Shown here: positions 53,528-62,432 of the stretch, in pieces
Position numbering within the stretch: the stretch's first letter is position 1
Layout: the number at the start of each line of letters is the position of its first letter
Assembly: GCF_000172155.1 (NCBI RefSeq)
Contig: NZ_ABIZ01000001.1
Coordinates: forward strand, 2,699,105 to 2,763,104
Length of the DNA: 64,000 nucleotides
Source: Verrucomicrobium spinosum DSM 4136 = JCM 18804
GTDB taxonomy: Bacteria; Verrucomicrobiota; Verrucomicrobiia; Verrucomicrobiales; Verrucomicrobiaceae
Reading direction: 5' to 3'
Position numbers and translations under genes: made by a program
The notes under the pieces: model-generated
The model's database searches: none
Told to the model about the DNA's origin: nothing
Seen by the model: only the letters and a program-made list of their open reading frames with translations

Positions 53528-54760
53528 TCAGGCAGAGGGGCAAAGCTCTGGAGCCGGTGAAACTTGAGGCAAGCTGAAGGAGAATATGCTGGCGAGGATG
53601 CTGGAAGGCAGGAAGTCCATCCCGCAGGCGAAAGCGGTGATGCTCACCGCAGTCCCAAAGCGGCTGCGCCGCCAGGTGGAGGAGGTGATGAGATTGGAGC
53701 GGGCAAGACGGCTTGCGACGTCGGATAAACACAAAATAGGCGTGGCGTCAGTTGACCGTGCACGCCTTAGTGAGTGAGTGAGTGAATCTACGACTTGCTT
53801 GGCAACGGTGAGTTGCGCTGTTGCGGTCTCGATGCCTCTTGCGGCCACGGCTTTGTGCGCAGTCTCCTGCAGATAGCGGGCATCTTCGGCGGTCAGGCCT
53901 TTGGGCACATAGGTGTTGCCCACGCAGCTTTGTTTGAAGAGCACTTCAAAGAAGCAGCAGCCTCCGAGATACTCACCGGCGATGTTCGCGTGATGACCGT
54001 CCATGGCCAGGGTGGTCTTGCCATCCTTGCCCTTCTTCCACTGCCAGCCCATGTGCAGGGAGTGCTTCTGATTGGGCAGTTCGCCCTGCTTCGCGGCTTT
54101 TGGATTGAAGGCAGTGTCCGGCTGGAAGCGCCATTGAGGATCGTTGTCTGCGATGTGAAAGGCGTCGCCGGTGGGGATGATGCGCAGTCCGCCGAGTTCC
54201 CTGGCAATCGTGTTGTAGGCGCTCGTGAGCCCTGTGTACATGGCCTCCTGGGTGGCAGGTTCACCGGGCTTCTCGGACGGCTTGGTGAAGCGGGGATCAT
54301 CCACCCGGTAGGCCCAGGTTTGATGCACCACGATCTCGGAGTTGGGGGCGAACTTCTTGATGTAATCACGCAACTCACTGGCGGAGGGCCGGTAGTTGGC
54401 AATGTCGTGGCTTTTGATGCTGGCCATCTGGATGGTGACGACATCCCATTGATCGGCAGCGAGCCACTCTTTCAGGCCGCGCTTGTTGGTGTAGAGCCCC
54501 TTGGGATCCTTGGGATTGGCTTCATGCAGCTTGGCCTTGTCCAGGTGCACTTGCATGCTGGCCCCGCCGATAACCAGCGGCGTGTGGATCAGGGTCTTGC
54601 CACCGGCCTTGGCCAGGCCGGGAAGATGCTTGGTGGCGTTCGCGGAAAAACTATTGCCGACCGTGAGCAACTTGACGGTGGACGGTGCGGTCTCTTCTGC
54701 GAGAAGCTGTGGGGCACAGAGGATGAGGAAAGGGAGGAGGAGAATGGCGCGACGGAGCAT
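53528..54760 (-). CDS. Secreted SGNH/DUF4886-like hydrolase with repeat-derived C terminus
   Basis: A signal peptide (MLRRAILLLPFLILCAPQLLA) precedes an SGNH-type domain: nucleophile region LLTVGNSFSANAT with S37, the block WDVVTIQMASIKSHD, and the C-terminal D254/H257 pair in MDGHHANIAGEYLGG. This matches DUF4886-like proteins and should end near residue 330. The frame continues for about 80 more residues that are out of character (Ser/Arg-rich) and are encoded by a dispersed repeat (53560-53735). The switch occurs at a CACT tetranucleotide tract at codons 326-331. With one unit fewer the protein would stop at VVDSLTH. Confidence 0.8.
   Translation of the reverse strand: MLRRAILLLPFLILCAPQLLAEETAPSTVKLLTVGNSFSANATKHLPGLAKAGGKTLIHTPLVIGGASMQVHLDKAKLHEANPKDPKGLYTNKRGLKEWLAADQWDVVTIQMASIKSHDIANYRPSASELRDYIKKFAPNSEIVVHQTWAYRVDDPRFTKPSEKPGEPATQEAMYTGLTSAYNTIARELGGLRIIPTGDAFHIADNDPQWRFQPDTAFNPKAAKQGELPNQKHSLHMGWQWKKGKDGKTTLAMDGHHANIAGEYLGGCCFFEVLFKQSCVGNTYVPKGLTAEDARYLQETAHKAVAARGIETATAQLTVAKQVVDSLTHSLRRARSTDATPILCLSDVASRLARSNLITSSTWRRSRFGTAVSITAFACGMDFLPSSILASIFSFSLPQVSPAPELCPSA
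53560..53735. repeat. Dispersed repeat, copy C, within the end of the DUF4886-like gene
   Basis: AAAGCGGTGATGCTCACCGC then AGTCCCA at 53631-53657 is identical to 28601-28627. CTGCGCCGCCAGGTGG, TTGGAGCGGG and CTTGCGACGTCGGA follow, in the same order as the blocks in copies A and B. Confidence 0.75.
53769..53784. repeat. (AGTG)4 tetranucleotide tract at a reading-frame switch point
   Basis: Four perfect AGTG units (CACT on the coding strand) lie at codons 326-331 of the DUF4886-like gene. Four units give GAT TCA CTC ACT CAC TCA CTA AGG, while three would give GAT TCA CTC ACT CAC TAA, a stop. Confidence 0.85.
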
Positions 54761-54813
54761 GGGAGCGGTGACTGGTAAGTGGTGAGCGGTAAGAGGTAGG
54801 TAGTGAAAAGAGA

Positions 54814-55680
54814 TTACAGGTGCTCCTTGATGAACTTGACCATCATGGCGCGGCCAGAGTCGTTGGCGTCGGCCATGCGGTTGCCCACGCCGCCGTGGTC
54901 GTGGCCGTCCACCTGCCGGATCTGGAAGTTCTTGCAGCCTGCGGCGGTGAGAGCCTCGGCAAAGAAGCGGTTTTCTTCAGCCCGCAAAAGCATGTCCTTC
55001 TCCGCATAGAGGATGAGCATGGGGGGAATGTCACTGCGGACGTGGTAGAGTGGGGCGGCCTCGTCCACGATCATGGTGGTCTTGGCAATGCCGCGCTCAG
55101 CACGGACGGCTGCGTGGGTAATCATCTGGCCCGCCACCGGGATGTATCCGCAGAGGTCCCCAGGCTTGAGGTTGTGCTTGCCCAGATAGCGTTCATCCAG
55201 CGCGAGCATGGTGGTGAGGTAGCCGCCGGCGGAGTGCCCCGCGACGAAGACCTTCTTTGGATCACCTCCATGATCGGCCGCGTTCTTCAGCACCCAGGCT
55301 ACGGCTGCTGCGGCATCCTCCAGATAGGCGGGGTAGGTGGCCTTGGGGCTCAGGCGGTAGTTAACAGAGGCGACCAGAAAGCCATCTTGAGCCATGCGGG
55401 TGACCACGGCGGTGGTGTCCTTGCTCCCCTTGTCGCCAGCAGTGATGCCGCCACCATGAAACCATACGATCACCGGAAGCGGCGCCCTAGGGCCGGCGGG
55501 GGTGTAGAGGTCCAGCTTGCAACGCGTAGTTTCATAGTCCGTGAGAGTGGCGCTGCTCTCCTTGTAGGGGAGATTGAGTCGGGCCGTCACGGTGGGTTCT
55601 TCTGCAACAAGGCAGCTGGCACCAGCGAGCAGAAGGCCGAGGAGGGCGGCTGCGAAAGGGAGACGGTAGGGACGAATCAT
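54814..55680 (-). CDS. Secreted alpha/beta-hydrolase (esterase, Abhydrolase_3-like)
   Basis: This 288-residue exported carboxylesterase-like protein has a signal peptide with a possible lipobox (LLGLLLAGASC). The oxyanion-hole motif reads WFHGGGITAGDKGS, the nucleophile elbow VAGHSAGGYLT (Ser about 151), and the acid and base lie near ILYAEKDMLL and DGHDHGG. This matches the hormone-sensitive-lipase/BD-FAE group. It lies 53 bp upstream of the DUF4886-like gene on the same strand, so the two are probably co-transcribed. The natural substrate is unknown; acylated plant or algal glycans are plausible from the neighbourhood. Confidence 0.9.
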   Translation of the reverse strand: MIRPYRLPFAAALLGLLLAGASCLVAEEPTVTARLNLPYKESSATLTDYETTRCKLDLYTPAGPRAPLPVIVWFHGGGITAGDKGSKDTTAVVTRMAQDGFLVASVNYRLSPKATYPAYLEDAAAAVAWVLKNAADHGGDPKKVFVAGHSAGGYLTTMLALDERYLGKHNLKPGDLCGYIPVAGQMITHAAVRAERGIAKTTMIVDEAAPLYHVRSDIPPMLILYAEKDMLLRAEENRFFAEALTAAGCKNFQIRQVDGHDHGGVGNRMADANDSGRAMMVKFIKEHL

Positions 55681-55794
55681 GGCGGGAAACGAGCGCCGTG
55701 CTGTGCTTCGATTGAGCAGGGCAGGCAGAAAAGACGCGCAGGCGCAGCGCGAAATTTCGCCAAATCATCCCATGGCCTGATACGGCAGATTGCC

Positions 55795-57012
55795 TCAAGG
55801 CTGTGCCGCCCCGATCTCCGCCACGTACAGGCGGGTCCAGGGGCCTTCGCTGACGTTGAAATAGATGCGCCTGCCGTCTGCGCTGAAAACCGGATGGGGG
55901 TGGGAGCGCCGCCAGGAGCGGGCCCCCTCGTTGTTCTGAAACTGATGGAGCATGAGGTGCTGCCCACCGCGTGCGTCGGCCAGGATGATGCCCCAGTGGT
56001 TGGAGTCGCTTCCAAACCGGTCCATCGTCGTATCGGTGACGAGCAGGCGGCCATCTGGGCTGACAGAGGGGTGGTCACCCCGGGCCACAGGAAGACCGGG
56101 CGTGCGCTGGGACTTGCCGTTGTCACTGTCGAAGATGGTGAACGTGGTCTCCACGATGTGCCGATCATCCGGATGCCAGGAGGGGTGTCCCCAGCGCTCG
56201 TTCTGGTAGAGGAAGCGCTGGTTCTGCAGGTCATAGCAGATGAGGCCCTGTCTCACACTCGCTGCGCCGCTGCGCGGGTCGGGGCCGCTGGCGGAGGCCA
56301 TCTTGAAGAACACCCGGTCGAGCTTGGGACTGAGCACCGGGAAGAAGATGGAGACTTCCTTGCCAGCATAGGCCTTTGAAAACCAGTCTGGGTACTGCTG
56401 GGTCACGTCTTCCACCTTGAGCGCGGTGGTGATTTCCCCGGTGACCACATTCACCAGTTCGAGGTTGCGGTGCGCGCCGGGATTCCAGTGTTGTCCATAG
56501 AGGGGAACTACCTGGCCCTGCGGCTGGCCCCAGCCGCTGAGGCGATCTTGGGCCAGGATGCGTTCCACGGGTGGGGAGTCGTCCACATTCACGGCAGCGA
56601 CAAACCAACTGCCATCGCGTTCCCCATGGTAGCTGACGGTGCGCCCCCCATTTACCCACTGCTGGCAGGTGACGCGGTGGGCATCCTCAGCTTTCAGTAG
56701 AGGGCTGAGCCTGCGCTCTTCGCCCGTCTTGCGGTCGCGGATCCAGACTTCCCCCGTGTGGCTGTCGGGCGAGGTGGAGACAAAGAAGAGCACCTTGCTG
56801 CCATCAGGACTCTCCGGGCAGGTATTGAAATAGGAATGGACTGTGTGGCGATCCTTTTCTGGAGAAACGGGGCGGATGCGCACGCCCGTGCGCCAAGGGG
56901 TGAGCGGATCATCTGCCGGGGGCGCTGTATTCGTGGTTTGGGCGGGCATGAGGACGTTGCCGCAAAGGAGCAACGCGGCAATCAGGGGGCGTGCGGACAG
57001 GGGGGCGGCCAT
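55795..57012 (-). CDS. Secreted beta-propeller, oligogalacturonate lyase-like
   Basis: The 405 residues begin with a signal peptide (LIAALLLCGNVLMPAQ). Repeated TolB/WD40-like blades follow, such as CPESPDGSKVLFFVS, FPVLSPKLDRVFFKM, HPSVSPDGRLLVTDT and HPVFSADGRRIYFNV. The arrangement, with histidines in WGHPSWHPDDRHIVET and HQFQNNEG, resembles oligogalacturonate lyases of family PL22 or their non-catalytic relatives. Whether the metal-binding set is complete cannot be judged by eye. It lies 114 bp upstream of the esterase gene on the same strand. Confidence 0.75.
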   Translation of the reverse strand: MAAPLSARPLIAALLLCGNVLMPAQTTNTAPPADDPLTPWRTGVRIRPVSPEKDRHTVHSYFNTCPESPDGSKVLFFVSTSPDSHTGEVWIRDRKTGEERRLSPLLKAEDAHRVTCQQWVNGGRTVSYHGERDGSWFVAAVNVDDSPPVERILAQDRLSGWGQPQGQVVPLYGQHWNPGAHRNLELVNVVTGEITTALKVEDVTQQYPDWFSKAYAGKEVSIFFPVLSPKLDRVFFKMASASGPDPRSGAASVRQGLICYDLQNQRFLYQNERWGHPSWHPDDRHIVETTFTIFDSDNGKSQRTPGLPVARGDHPSVSPDGRLLVTDTTMDRFGSDSNHWGIILADARGGQHLMLHQFQNNEGARSWRRSHPHPVFSADGRRIYFNVSEGPWTRLYVAEIGAAQP

Positions 57013-57104
57013 GGTGCGAGGAAGTCAACCCTGCACAAGACGGCGACTTGCCCATAAGCCTTGCGAAAAACAGCGGGCTCCCAAGTGATATCCGAAGGCC
57101 TGGT

Positions 57105-58865
57105 CTATCCCTCCTGCTCAAGAGCAGGCTCGTTGAGCGGGAGATCCATCACCAGCGGGCGATGGTCTGAGAGCGGCTTGCTCAGATGCTCGTTGAACAC
57201 GGCCAGCGTCTCCCCGTAGTGCGGGGCAAACTGGTACGGTCCTTTTTTGTCCCGCGGATCCTGAAGCAGGCTGGACTTGACGAAGAACCAGTCCAGCCGG
57301 TAGCGCCCCAGCGGTCCGATAGGTCGGCGTACGCTAAAGCTGGTGACCTGGCCCTTTAGACGACGGTCGTTGCTGTTTGCCAGCAAGCCTTTGCGCTGGT
57401 TGATGGAGCGTTCCCGATCGCCGCGGAAGTCAAAGGTGGAGCCGTCTTCGAAACGGAATTCCTTCACACGGTTGAAGAGCCCCACCACGTGGTTGGGGAA
57501 AATGATCGGGACGTTTGGGGCCAGAGGGCTCTGAAAATTCTTGAGCGCGTTGAGGGCCCCGCGCTCGCGGTAGAGAGGGATCATGGTGCCCCAGACCAGA
57601 CCAGAGACATTGGACGCCGTGGAGACAAAGCTGGCTGGAGTGTCGATCTGACGCCAGATGACACGCTCCACGGAGGTGGGACTCACGTCATTGGGCGCGG
57701 AGTTGTGGTCCCCGGCCATGATCACGGGATGCGGGATGTTCTTGATGTAGCCCAGGATCTCCACCATCTGGGCCTCGCGATGCTTCGGAAGCGTCTTGAT
57801 CTCCAGGTGGTTGTTGATCAAGGAAACAACTCCTCCGGGGGTGCCGGGCACCGCCACATCCACGCGGAAGTAGTTGCGTCCGCCCACCTTGAGCTCGCGG
57901 GTGATTTCGTTGTCGAAGACCAGGGCCGAGCCCACGCGGCGGCCATGCTCGGCAATATCGGCCCGCTTTTGTTCATCCTTGTACCAGTCGTAGGGCTGGG
58001 TCTTGAGTTGAAAAGCCTCGACCTTCACAATCGGGTAGCGCGACAGGATGGCGGAGCCGAAGACGCCCTTGTACTGGGCGGGGTCCACGCTGTGATACTT
58101 GGGCTTGCCTGCAGGACTATCGGGGCGGGGCTCTTGACCGAGTAGCACGGGGTCCACCTCCAGCGCCTGCGGAGCGTACGCGTAGTTCATCCCCATCGCA
58201 TGCGCGAGGGTACGGGCGGTGTCCACATAGCCGGAGCGGTTCACCCCAATGTCCATCTCCTGAAGGAAGACAATGTCCGCGCTGGCCAGACGCTGGCGCT
58301 GTCGCAGCATCTCCTCCCGCAAGTGAGAACCGGCCGGGGCTCGCTTCTCGTTGATCATCGAGGTGTAGGCGGCAGGGGATGTCAGCGCCTTGGCCACCTG
58401 GTTGATGTTGAGCGATTTCTCGATGTTCCACGTCGCCACCCTCAGTACTGGACCGAGGGCGGGGGTGCTTTGCATATGAGGATGTCGGCCAGAATGATAG
58501 GCCGCATTGCTGACGACTGGGGTTCGCCAAAAGCGCTCCAATTTTTGAGCGGTAGCGCCACTGGGAACCGGGTCCTTGCTCAACGCCACGAGCTCACCAT
58601 GGGTGAGAAAGTCTGGCGTCTGCCTGGGGGCGAGCCGGTGGTGGATGTCCGGGGGAAACGTTACCCTACCCTCGCGGGTGACCGGGTGGGTCCGGGCGGC
58701 ATTTTTCTGCGGGACGGTTGAGCAGCTGGTGCCAGCCCAGGCAAACAGCAAGAGCCCCCCTGCGGCGAGCATGGGAGCGCTGGCTTGGAGCCGGGGGAGG
58801 GCTGTTCCAGGGGCGGGGGTATGGGGACAAATCCGCATCCATAGGAGGCGGAAATCTGTGGGCAA
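57105..58865 (-). CDS. Endonuclease/exonuclease/phosphatase-family lipoprotein
   Basis: This 586-residue protein has the EEP fold. Its metal and catalytic motifs are VATWNIEKSL, VFLQEMDIGVN, INNHLEIKTL, IMAGDHNSAPND and SDHRPLVMDLPL. A hydrophobic signal ending LFAWAGTSC suggests a lipoprotein. The start may be 58865 or one of the later methionines (58838, 58772). An N-terminal ~130 residues before the EEP domain have no known match. As an exported EEP protein it could act on nucleic acids, phospholipids or inositol phosphates; the sequence does not decide. Confidence 0.85.
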   Translation of the reverse strand: MPTDFRLLWMRICPHTPAPGTALPRLQASAPMLAAGGLLLFAWAGTSCSTVPQKNAARTHPVTREGRVTFPPDIHHRLAPRQTPDFLTHGELVALSKDPVPSGATAQKLERFWRTPVVSNAAYHSGRHPHMQSTPALGPVLRVATWNIEKSLNINQVAKALTSPAAYTSMINEKRAPAGSHLREEMLRQRQRLASADIVFLQEMDIGVNRSGYVDTARTLAHAMGMNYAYAPQALEVDPVLLGQEPRPDSPAGKPKYHSVDPAQYKGVFGSAILSRYPIVKVEAFQLKTQPYDWYKDEQKRADIAEHGRRVGSALVFDNEITRELKVGGRNYFRVDVAVPGTPGGVVSLINNHLEIKTLPKHREAQMVEILGYIKNIPHPVIMAGDHNSAPNDVSPTSVERVIWRQIDTPASFVSTASNVSGLVWGTMIPLYRERGALNALKNFQSPLAPNVPIIFPNHVVGLFNRVKEFRFEDGSTFDFRGDRERSINQRKGLLANSNDRRLKGQVTSFSVRRPIGPLGRYRLDWFFVKSSLLQDPRDKKGPYQFAPHYGETLAVFNEHLSKPLSDHRPLVMDLPLNEPALEQEG

Positions 58866-58976
58866 GCAGAAACACGACCATGACGTGGAAATGGAGGCGT
58901 TTCAGCAAACTTTTTTGTGCGAAAGGGGTGGTGGGTGGGGTGGGGTTTGATGGAATAACAGGACCCGTCCGACAAC

Positions 58977-59020
58977 AAAAAACCCAACGTCATCTGCCAG
59001 GGGCAGACCAACGTTGGGCC
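58977..59020 (-). terminator. Rho-independent terminator of the ThuA-like gene
   Basis: Outer arms CCCAACGT/ACGTTGGG and an inner hairpin TCTGCC-AGG-GGCAGA (+ strand, 58983-59018) are followed on the minus strand by TTTTTTGTTGTC. It lies about 35 bp beyond the stop codon at 59054. Confidence 0.85.
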
Positions 59021-59053
59021 TCTGCAAAGGAGCGGGACTGGCTTGATCAGCCT

Positions 59054-60022
59054 CTACGGTTTCTTCTCTGCGGCTGGCTCAGGTGCGGCGGTCTTGGCTG
59101 GCTTGGGTGCCGGGGGCTTGGGCTCGACGTAAGGAGGGTTTACGTGGGCTTCGGGTGCCGTTTCTTTGAGATTCGGCGGCACATCGGCCTTCACATCACC
59201 CAGTGCCCATTTGATGCCGCCAGCCAGGATGTCCTGGAAGATGGGATTGGTCCAGACGTCTTCACGGTGGCCCATGGCGGTGTACCAGACGCGGCCTTCG
59301 CCTTCCTTGCGTGCCCAGGTGATTGGAAAGGCGGGGCGCTTGTACTCATCGCCCTTCATGGAGGTGGAGTCGATCGTGCTCAGCACGTGGATGTCTGGCG
59401 TGAAGTCTTTCAGCGAGTACCACTCCTCGGGGAAGTTGTACTCCTTGCCCACGTTCTCAAAGCCGGGGAACTTGGGATTGGTGACGGTGATCTTGGCCGG
59501 CTGTTGAGCTCCGTGCTTGATGAACTCGGCACCGAGGAAACGCACATAGGGGTCTGCCTTGTCGCCGTGGTTGCGGAAGCGCTCCGGACCCTTTTTGGAT
59601 TCGTTGTCGGTGTGGAAGGTATCGCTGGCAGAGTGGGTGCCGAGGAAACCTTTGCCACTGCGCACGTAGTCGAAGAGAGCCTGCTTGCCCTCAGCGGTCA
59701 AGGCAGGCTGGCCATCGGTGCCGGGCGTGGTGAGGTCCCCACTGGTGTAGAAGAAAACGGCGTCAAACTGGGCCAGATAGTCCTTGCTGAAGAGGGAGCC
59801 GTCTTTGGAGTAGGTGAACTCCCAGTTGTTCTTTTTGCCGAGCTCGGTGAGCACCCCCTCCGCGTGGCTGGGCTGTCCTTTTTTCCAGGAGATGACGGAG
59901 TGCTCAAATCCGCTGGATTTCGTGAAGAAGAGGATCTTGCGCTTGGGCGGCGTGGAGGCGGAGAACGCCATGGCCGCCACGACGGCCAGCAGCGTGAGTG
60001 GTGCGATGAGTTTCTTGAACAT
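59054..60022 (-). CDS. Secreted ThuA-like protein
   Basis: The 322 residues start at 60022 (MFKKLIAPLTLLAVVAAMAFSA, signal peptide), since upstream in-frame sequence is not protein-like. The ThuA/trehalose-utilisation glutamine-amidotransferase-like fold is shown by RKILFFTKSSGFEHSVI, FDAVFFYTSGDL, GKGFLGTHSASDTFH and GRVWYTAMGHREDVW. A Pro/Ala/Lys tail ends the protein. Such proteins are common in PVC genomes near carbohydrate genes; the reaction is unknown. It diverges from the sulfatase gene with 87 bp between the starts and has a strong terminator. Confidence 0.9.
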   Translation of the reverse strand: MFKKLIAPLTLLAVVAAMAFSASTPPKRKILFFTKSSGFEHSVISWKKGQPSHAEGVLTELGKKNNWEFTYSKDGSLFSKDYLAQFDAVFFYTSGDLTTPGTDGQPALTAEGKQALFDYVRSGKGFLGTHSASDTFHTDNESKKGPERFRNHGDKADPYVRFLGAEFIKHGAQQPAKITVTNPKFPGFENVGKEYNFPEEWYSLKDFTPDIHVLSTIDSTSMKGDEYKRPAFPITWARKEGEGRVWYTAMGHREDVWTNPIFQDILAGGIKWALGDVKADVPPNLKETAPEAHVNPPYVEPKPPAPKPAKTAAPEPAAEKKP

Positions 60023-60109
60023 TCCCGGGGAATACACGGTGGGGGCGCGTTTGGCGAAGAAAAAAATTACATGACAGCTGGCGGGGTGGCGCGCGTTTAC
60101 CAAGGTCTC

Positions 60110-61552
60110 ATGAAGTGTATTCTCTGGTTCGCTGCCGCGTGTATGGCAATGGTATGCACCGCAGCCCTGACGGCGGCGGAACGGCCCAACGTGCTGTTTC
60201 TGTTCAGCGACGACCAGCGGGCGGACACGATTGCTGCGTTGGGGAACACGCACCTGCAGACGCCGAACCTGGATCGCCTGGTCAGGGATGGGACGACCTT
60301 CACCCAGGCGTATTGCATGGGTTCAAATCAGGGGGCCGTCTGCGTGCCTTCCCGGGCCATGTTGATGAGTGGCCGCACGCTCTATCGTGTGCAGGAACAA
60401 CTAAAGGGCCAGGCCACCTGGCCGGAGAGCTTTGCCTCCGCTGGCTACCGGACATTCATGACGGGCAAGTGGCACAATGGCGCTCCGTCCGCCCTACGGG
60501 CCTTCCAGGAGGCGAAGGCCGTTTTCCTGGGTGGGATGGGCGATCCCGACGCCATTCCAGTGCAAGACATGTCATCGGCAGGGCAGGGTGGAAACAGGCA
60601 GTTTGTGAACCGGCGCACGGTGGAGAAGCACTGCGTGGAACTCTTTGCCGACAAGGCGGTGGAGTTTGTCCGGGCGCAAAAGCAAAGTTCGCAACCCTGG
60701 CTCTGCTATGTGGCATTCAATGCGCCACATGATCCCCGGAAAGCGCCACCCGCGTGGCACGAGCAGACCAATGCCAACAAGCCACCGATACCGGAGAACT
60801 TCCTGCCGGTGCATCCCTTCAACAACGGAGAAATGACGGTGCGAGATGAGAAGCTGGCACCCTGGCCGCGTACTGAGCCTGTGATCCGCCAGGAGCTGGC
60901 GGACTACTATGCGGCGATCATGTTCATGGACTCGCAGATTGGCAGGATTTTGGAGTCCCTTAGAGCAACCGGTCAGGATGAAAAAACGATCATCGTTTTT
61001 AGCAGCGACCACGGACTGGCCATCGGCAGTCACGGCCTGATGGGAAAACAGAGTCTCTACGACCACTCCATGCACTCGCCCCTGATCCTGGCAGGACCGG
61101 GTGTGCCCAAAGGGGAGAAGCGGGCGGCGCTCTGCTACCTGCTGGACGTCTATCCCACGCTCGGGGATCTGGCGGGGGTGAATGCTCCCGAAGGAAGTGA
61201 AGGGCTCAGTCTGGTGCCGGTGCTCAAAGGCGAGGAAATCACGCGACGACAGGCGATCATGACTGGCTATCGGAAAGTGCAGCGGGCTGTGCGGGATGAT
61301 CAGTGGAAGTTGATCGTGTATCCACAGGTGAACAAGATGCAGCTTTACGATCTGAAGTCAGATCCAGCAGAGACCAGAGATCTTGCCCGGGAGCCGGGGC
61401 ATGCTGAGGAGATTGACCGCATGCGGACGCTGCTGGAGAAGCTGCAGAAGGAGAACGGGGACACCCAGGTGTTGAGGTCGGAGCACCCGGGGCCGCTTGA
61501 GTTTGATTTTGGGAGTCAGGAGGCGGCGACAAAGAAGGGACAAGATTTTTAA
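60110..61552 (+). CDS. Secreted sulfatase
   Basis: This formylglycine-dependent sulfatase has 480 residues, with signal peptide MKCILWFAAACMAMVCTAALTA at 60110. Much longer in-frame sequence upstream is rejected because it overlies two minus-strand genes. Active-site features are FSDDQRADT (D34, D35), the maturation motif CVPSRAMLMSGR with C78 as the residue converted to formylglycine, HDPRKAPP, and the second metal block FSSDHGLAIGSHGLMGKQ. It probably removes sulfate from polysaccharides or is choline-sulfatase-like. No FGE gene is in the window. Confidence 0.94.
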   Translation: MKCILWFAAACMAMVCTAALTAAERPNVLFLFSDDQRADTIAALGNTHLQTPNLDRLVRDGTTFTQAYCMGSNQGAVCVPSRAMLMSGRTLYRVQEQLKGQATWPESFASAGYRTFMTGKWHNGAPSALRAFQEAKAVFLGGMGDPDAIPVQDMSSAGQGGNRQFVNRRTVEKHCVELFADKAVEFVRAQKQSSQPWLCYVAFNAPHDPRKAPPAWHEQTNANKPPIPENFLPVHPFNNGEMTVRDEKLAPWPRTEPVIRQELADYYAAIMFMDSQIGRILESLRATGQDEKTIIVFSSDHGLAIGSHGLMGKQSLYDHSMHSPLILAGPGVPKGEKRAALCYLLDVYPTLGDLAGVNAPEGSEGLSLVPVLKGEEITRRQAIMTGYRKVQRAVRDDQWKLIVYPQVNKMQLYDLKSDPAETRDLAREPGHAEEIDRMRTLLEKLQKENGDTQVLRSEHPGPLEFDFGSQEAATKKGQDF

Positions 61553-61587
61553 CAGATTAACCGGATGACTGAGTGGAGCTTTGATTT

Positions 61588-61702
61588 GGACAGAATTAAC
61601 AGCATTTACAAAACTGGAATTCAGGCTGGCGCGGGTTCGAGGAGATTGAATGGAATCTCCGGGAGTCCCAATTCTGTTGATTCCGTTAATTCTGTCTAAA
61701 AA
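61588..61702. repeat. Long-arm inverted repeat of the GACAG-ATTAAC type
   Basis: GACAGAATTAAC (61589-61600) and GTTAATTCTGTC (61685-61696) are perfect 12-bp inverted copies 84 bp apart, between the convergent sulfatase and cupin genes. The words match the dispersed element at 44521. They could pair in a transcript or be two independent element copies. Confidence 0.6.
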
Positions 61703-61710
61703 GCTTCTCC

Positions 61711-62163
61711 CTATGCCGTCTCCGGACGGAGGGATTTCCAAGGTTCTTCGTTGCTGACGTCCACAATGCCGGGTTCATCGGCCTTGGCTGGGGAGAGAAT
61801 GGCCAGGAAGACGAGACGTTCGTTGAAGGGGTTGTAGGTGCCGTGGACTTCGCCCTTGGGGATGAAGGCGATTTCACCAGGGCCGAGGATGCGCTTCTCC
61901 TTACCCACCCATTGCTCGGCCCGGCCAGAGACGACGTAGATGATCTCTTCACGTGTTGGGTGCGTGTGAAAGGGGTGGGAGTGAAATGGCTCCATGTTGG
62001 CGCGCACCATGAGGAGTTCCTGGTTGTTCACCACGTCGTTGCGGCACAGCCATTCCTCCAACGTCCAAGGGGAGACGAAGTCCACCTTTTCCGCGGCAGT
62101 CACGAAGCGGCGGGAGGCGATGTCTTGTGGCATGGGGGCGGGGGCGGAGTGAGCGTTGGACAT
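61711..62163 (-). CDS. Cupin-domain protein
   Basis: This 150-residue single-cupin protein starts at 62163 (MSNAHSAPAPMPQ). Metal-binding motif 1 reads FHSHPFHTHPTREEIIYVVSG and motif 2 GEIAFIPKGEVHGTYNP, giving the usual two or three His plus Glu. No signal peptide. It may bind a small sugar or act as a dioxygenase or isomerase; no specific role is visible. Confidence 0.88.
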   Translation of the reverse strand: MSNAHSAPAPMPQDIASRRFVTAAEKVDFVSPWTLEEWLCRNDVVNNQELLMVRANMEPFHSHPFHTHPTREEIIYVVSGRAEQWVGKEKRILGPGEIAFIPKGEVHGTYNPFNERLVFLAILSPAKADEPGIVDVSNEEPWKSLRPETA

Positions 62164-62432
62164 GGTCGTTGGAGAAGGGGATGAGGTAGCGCCAGTGCAA
62201 AATGGCAGTTGAGAGCCAAAACTACGTCCTGCAAACACATCCACCTTTCTAAAATCCACATTCAGGCGACTGGAGGGCACTTCAAAATACCTGGGGTTAC
62301 CTGTGAAGTGGGATCAGGGTGCGGATCACCTCAAGCCAGCGACCACTCTCACGGAGGGGGGAGAGGGTGAGATGGAATGCACGGGTGATGCCAAACAGCA
62401 AAATGGGACTGATCGCCAACGGGCGCTACGGG

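Noticed and set aside
54820-56379. 519-codon plus-strand frame opposite the esterase and propeller genes
   Set aside because: It crosses two well-supported minus-strand genes and has no recognisable domain.
58718-60109. 464-residue N-terminal extension of the sulfatase
   Set aside because: It overlies the EEP and ThuA genes on the other strand. The signal peptide at 60110 marks the true start.
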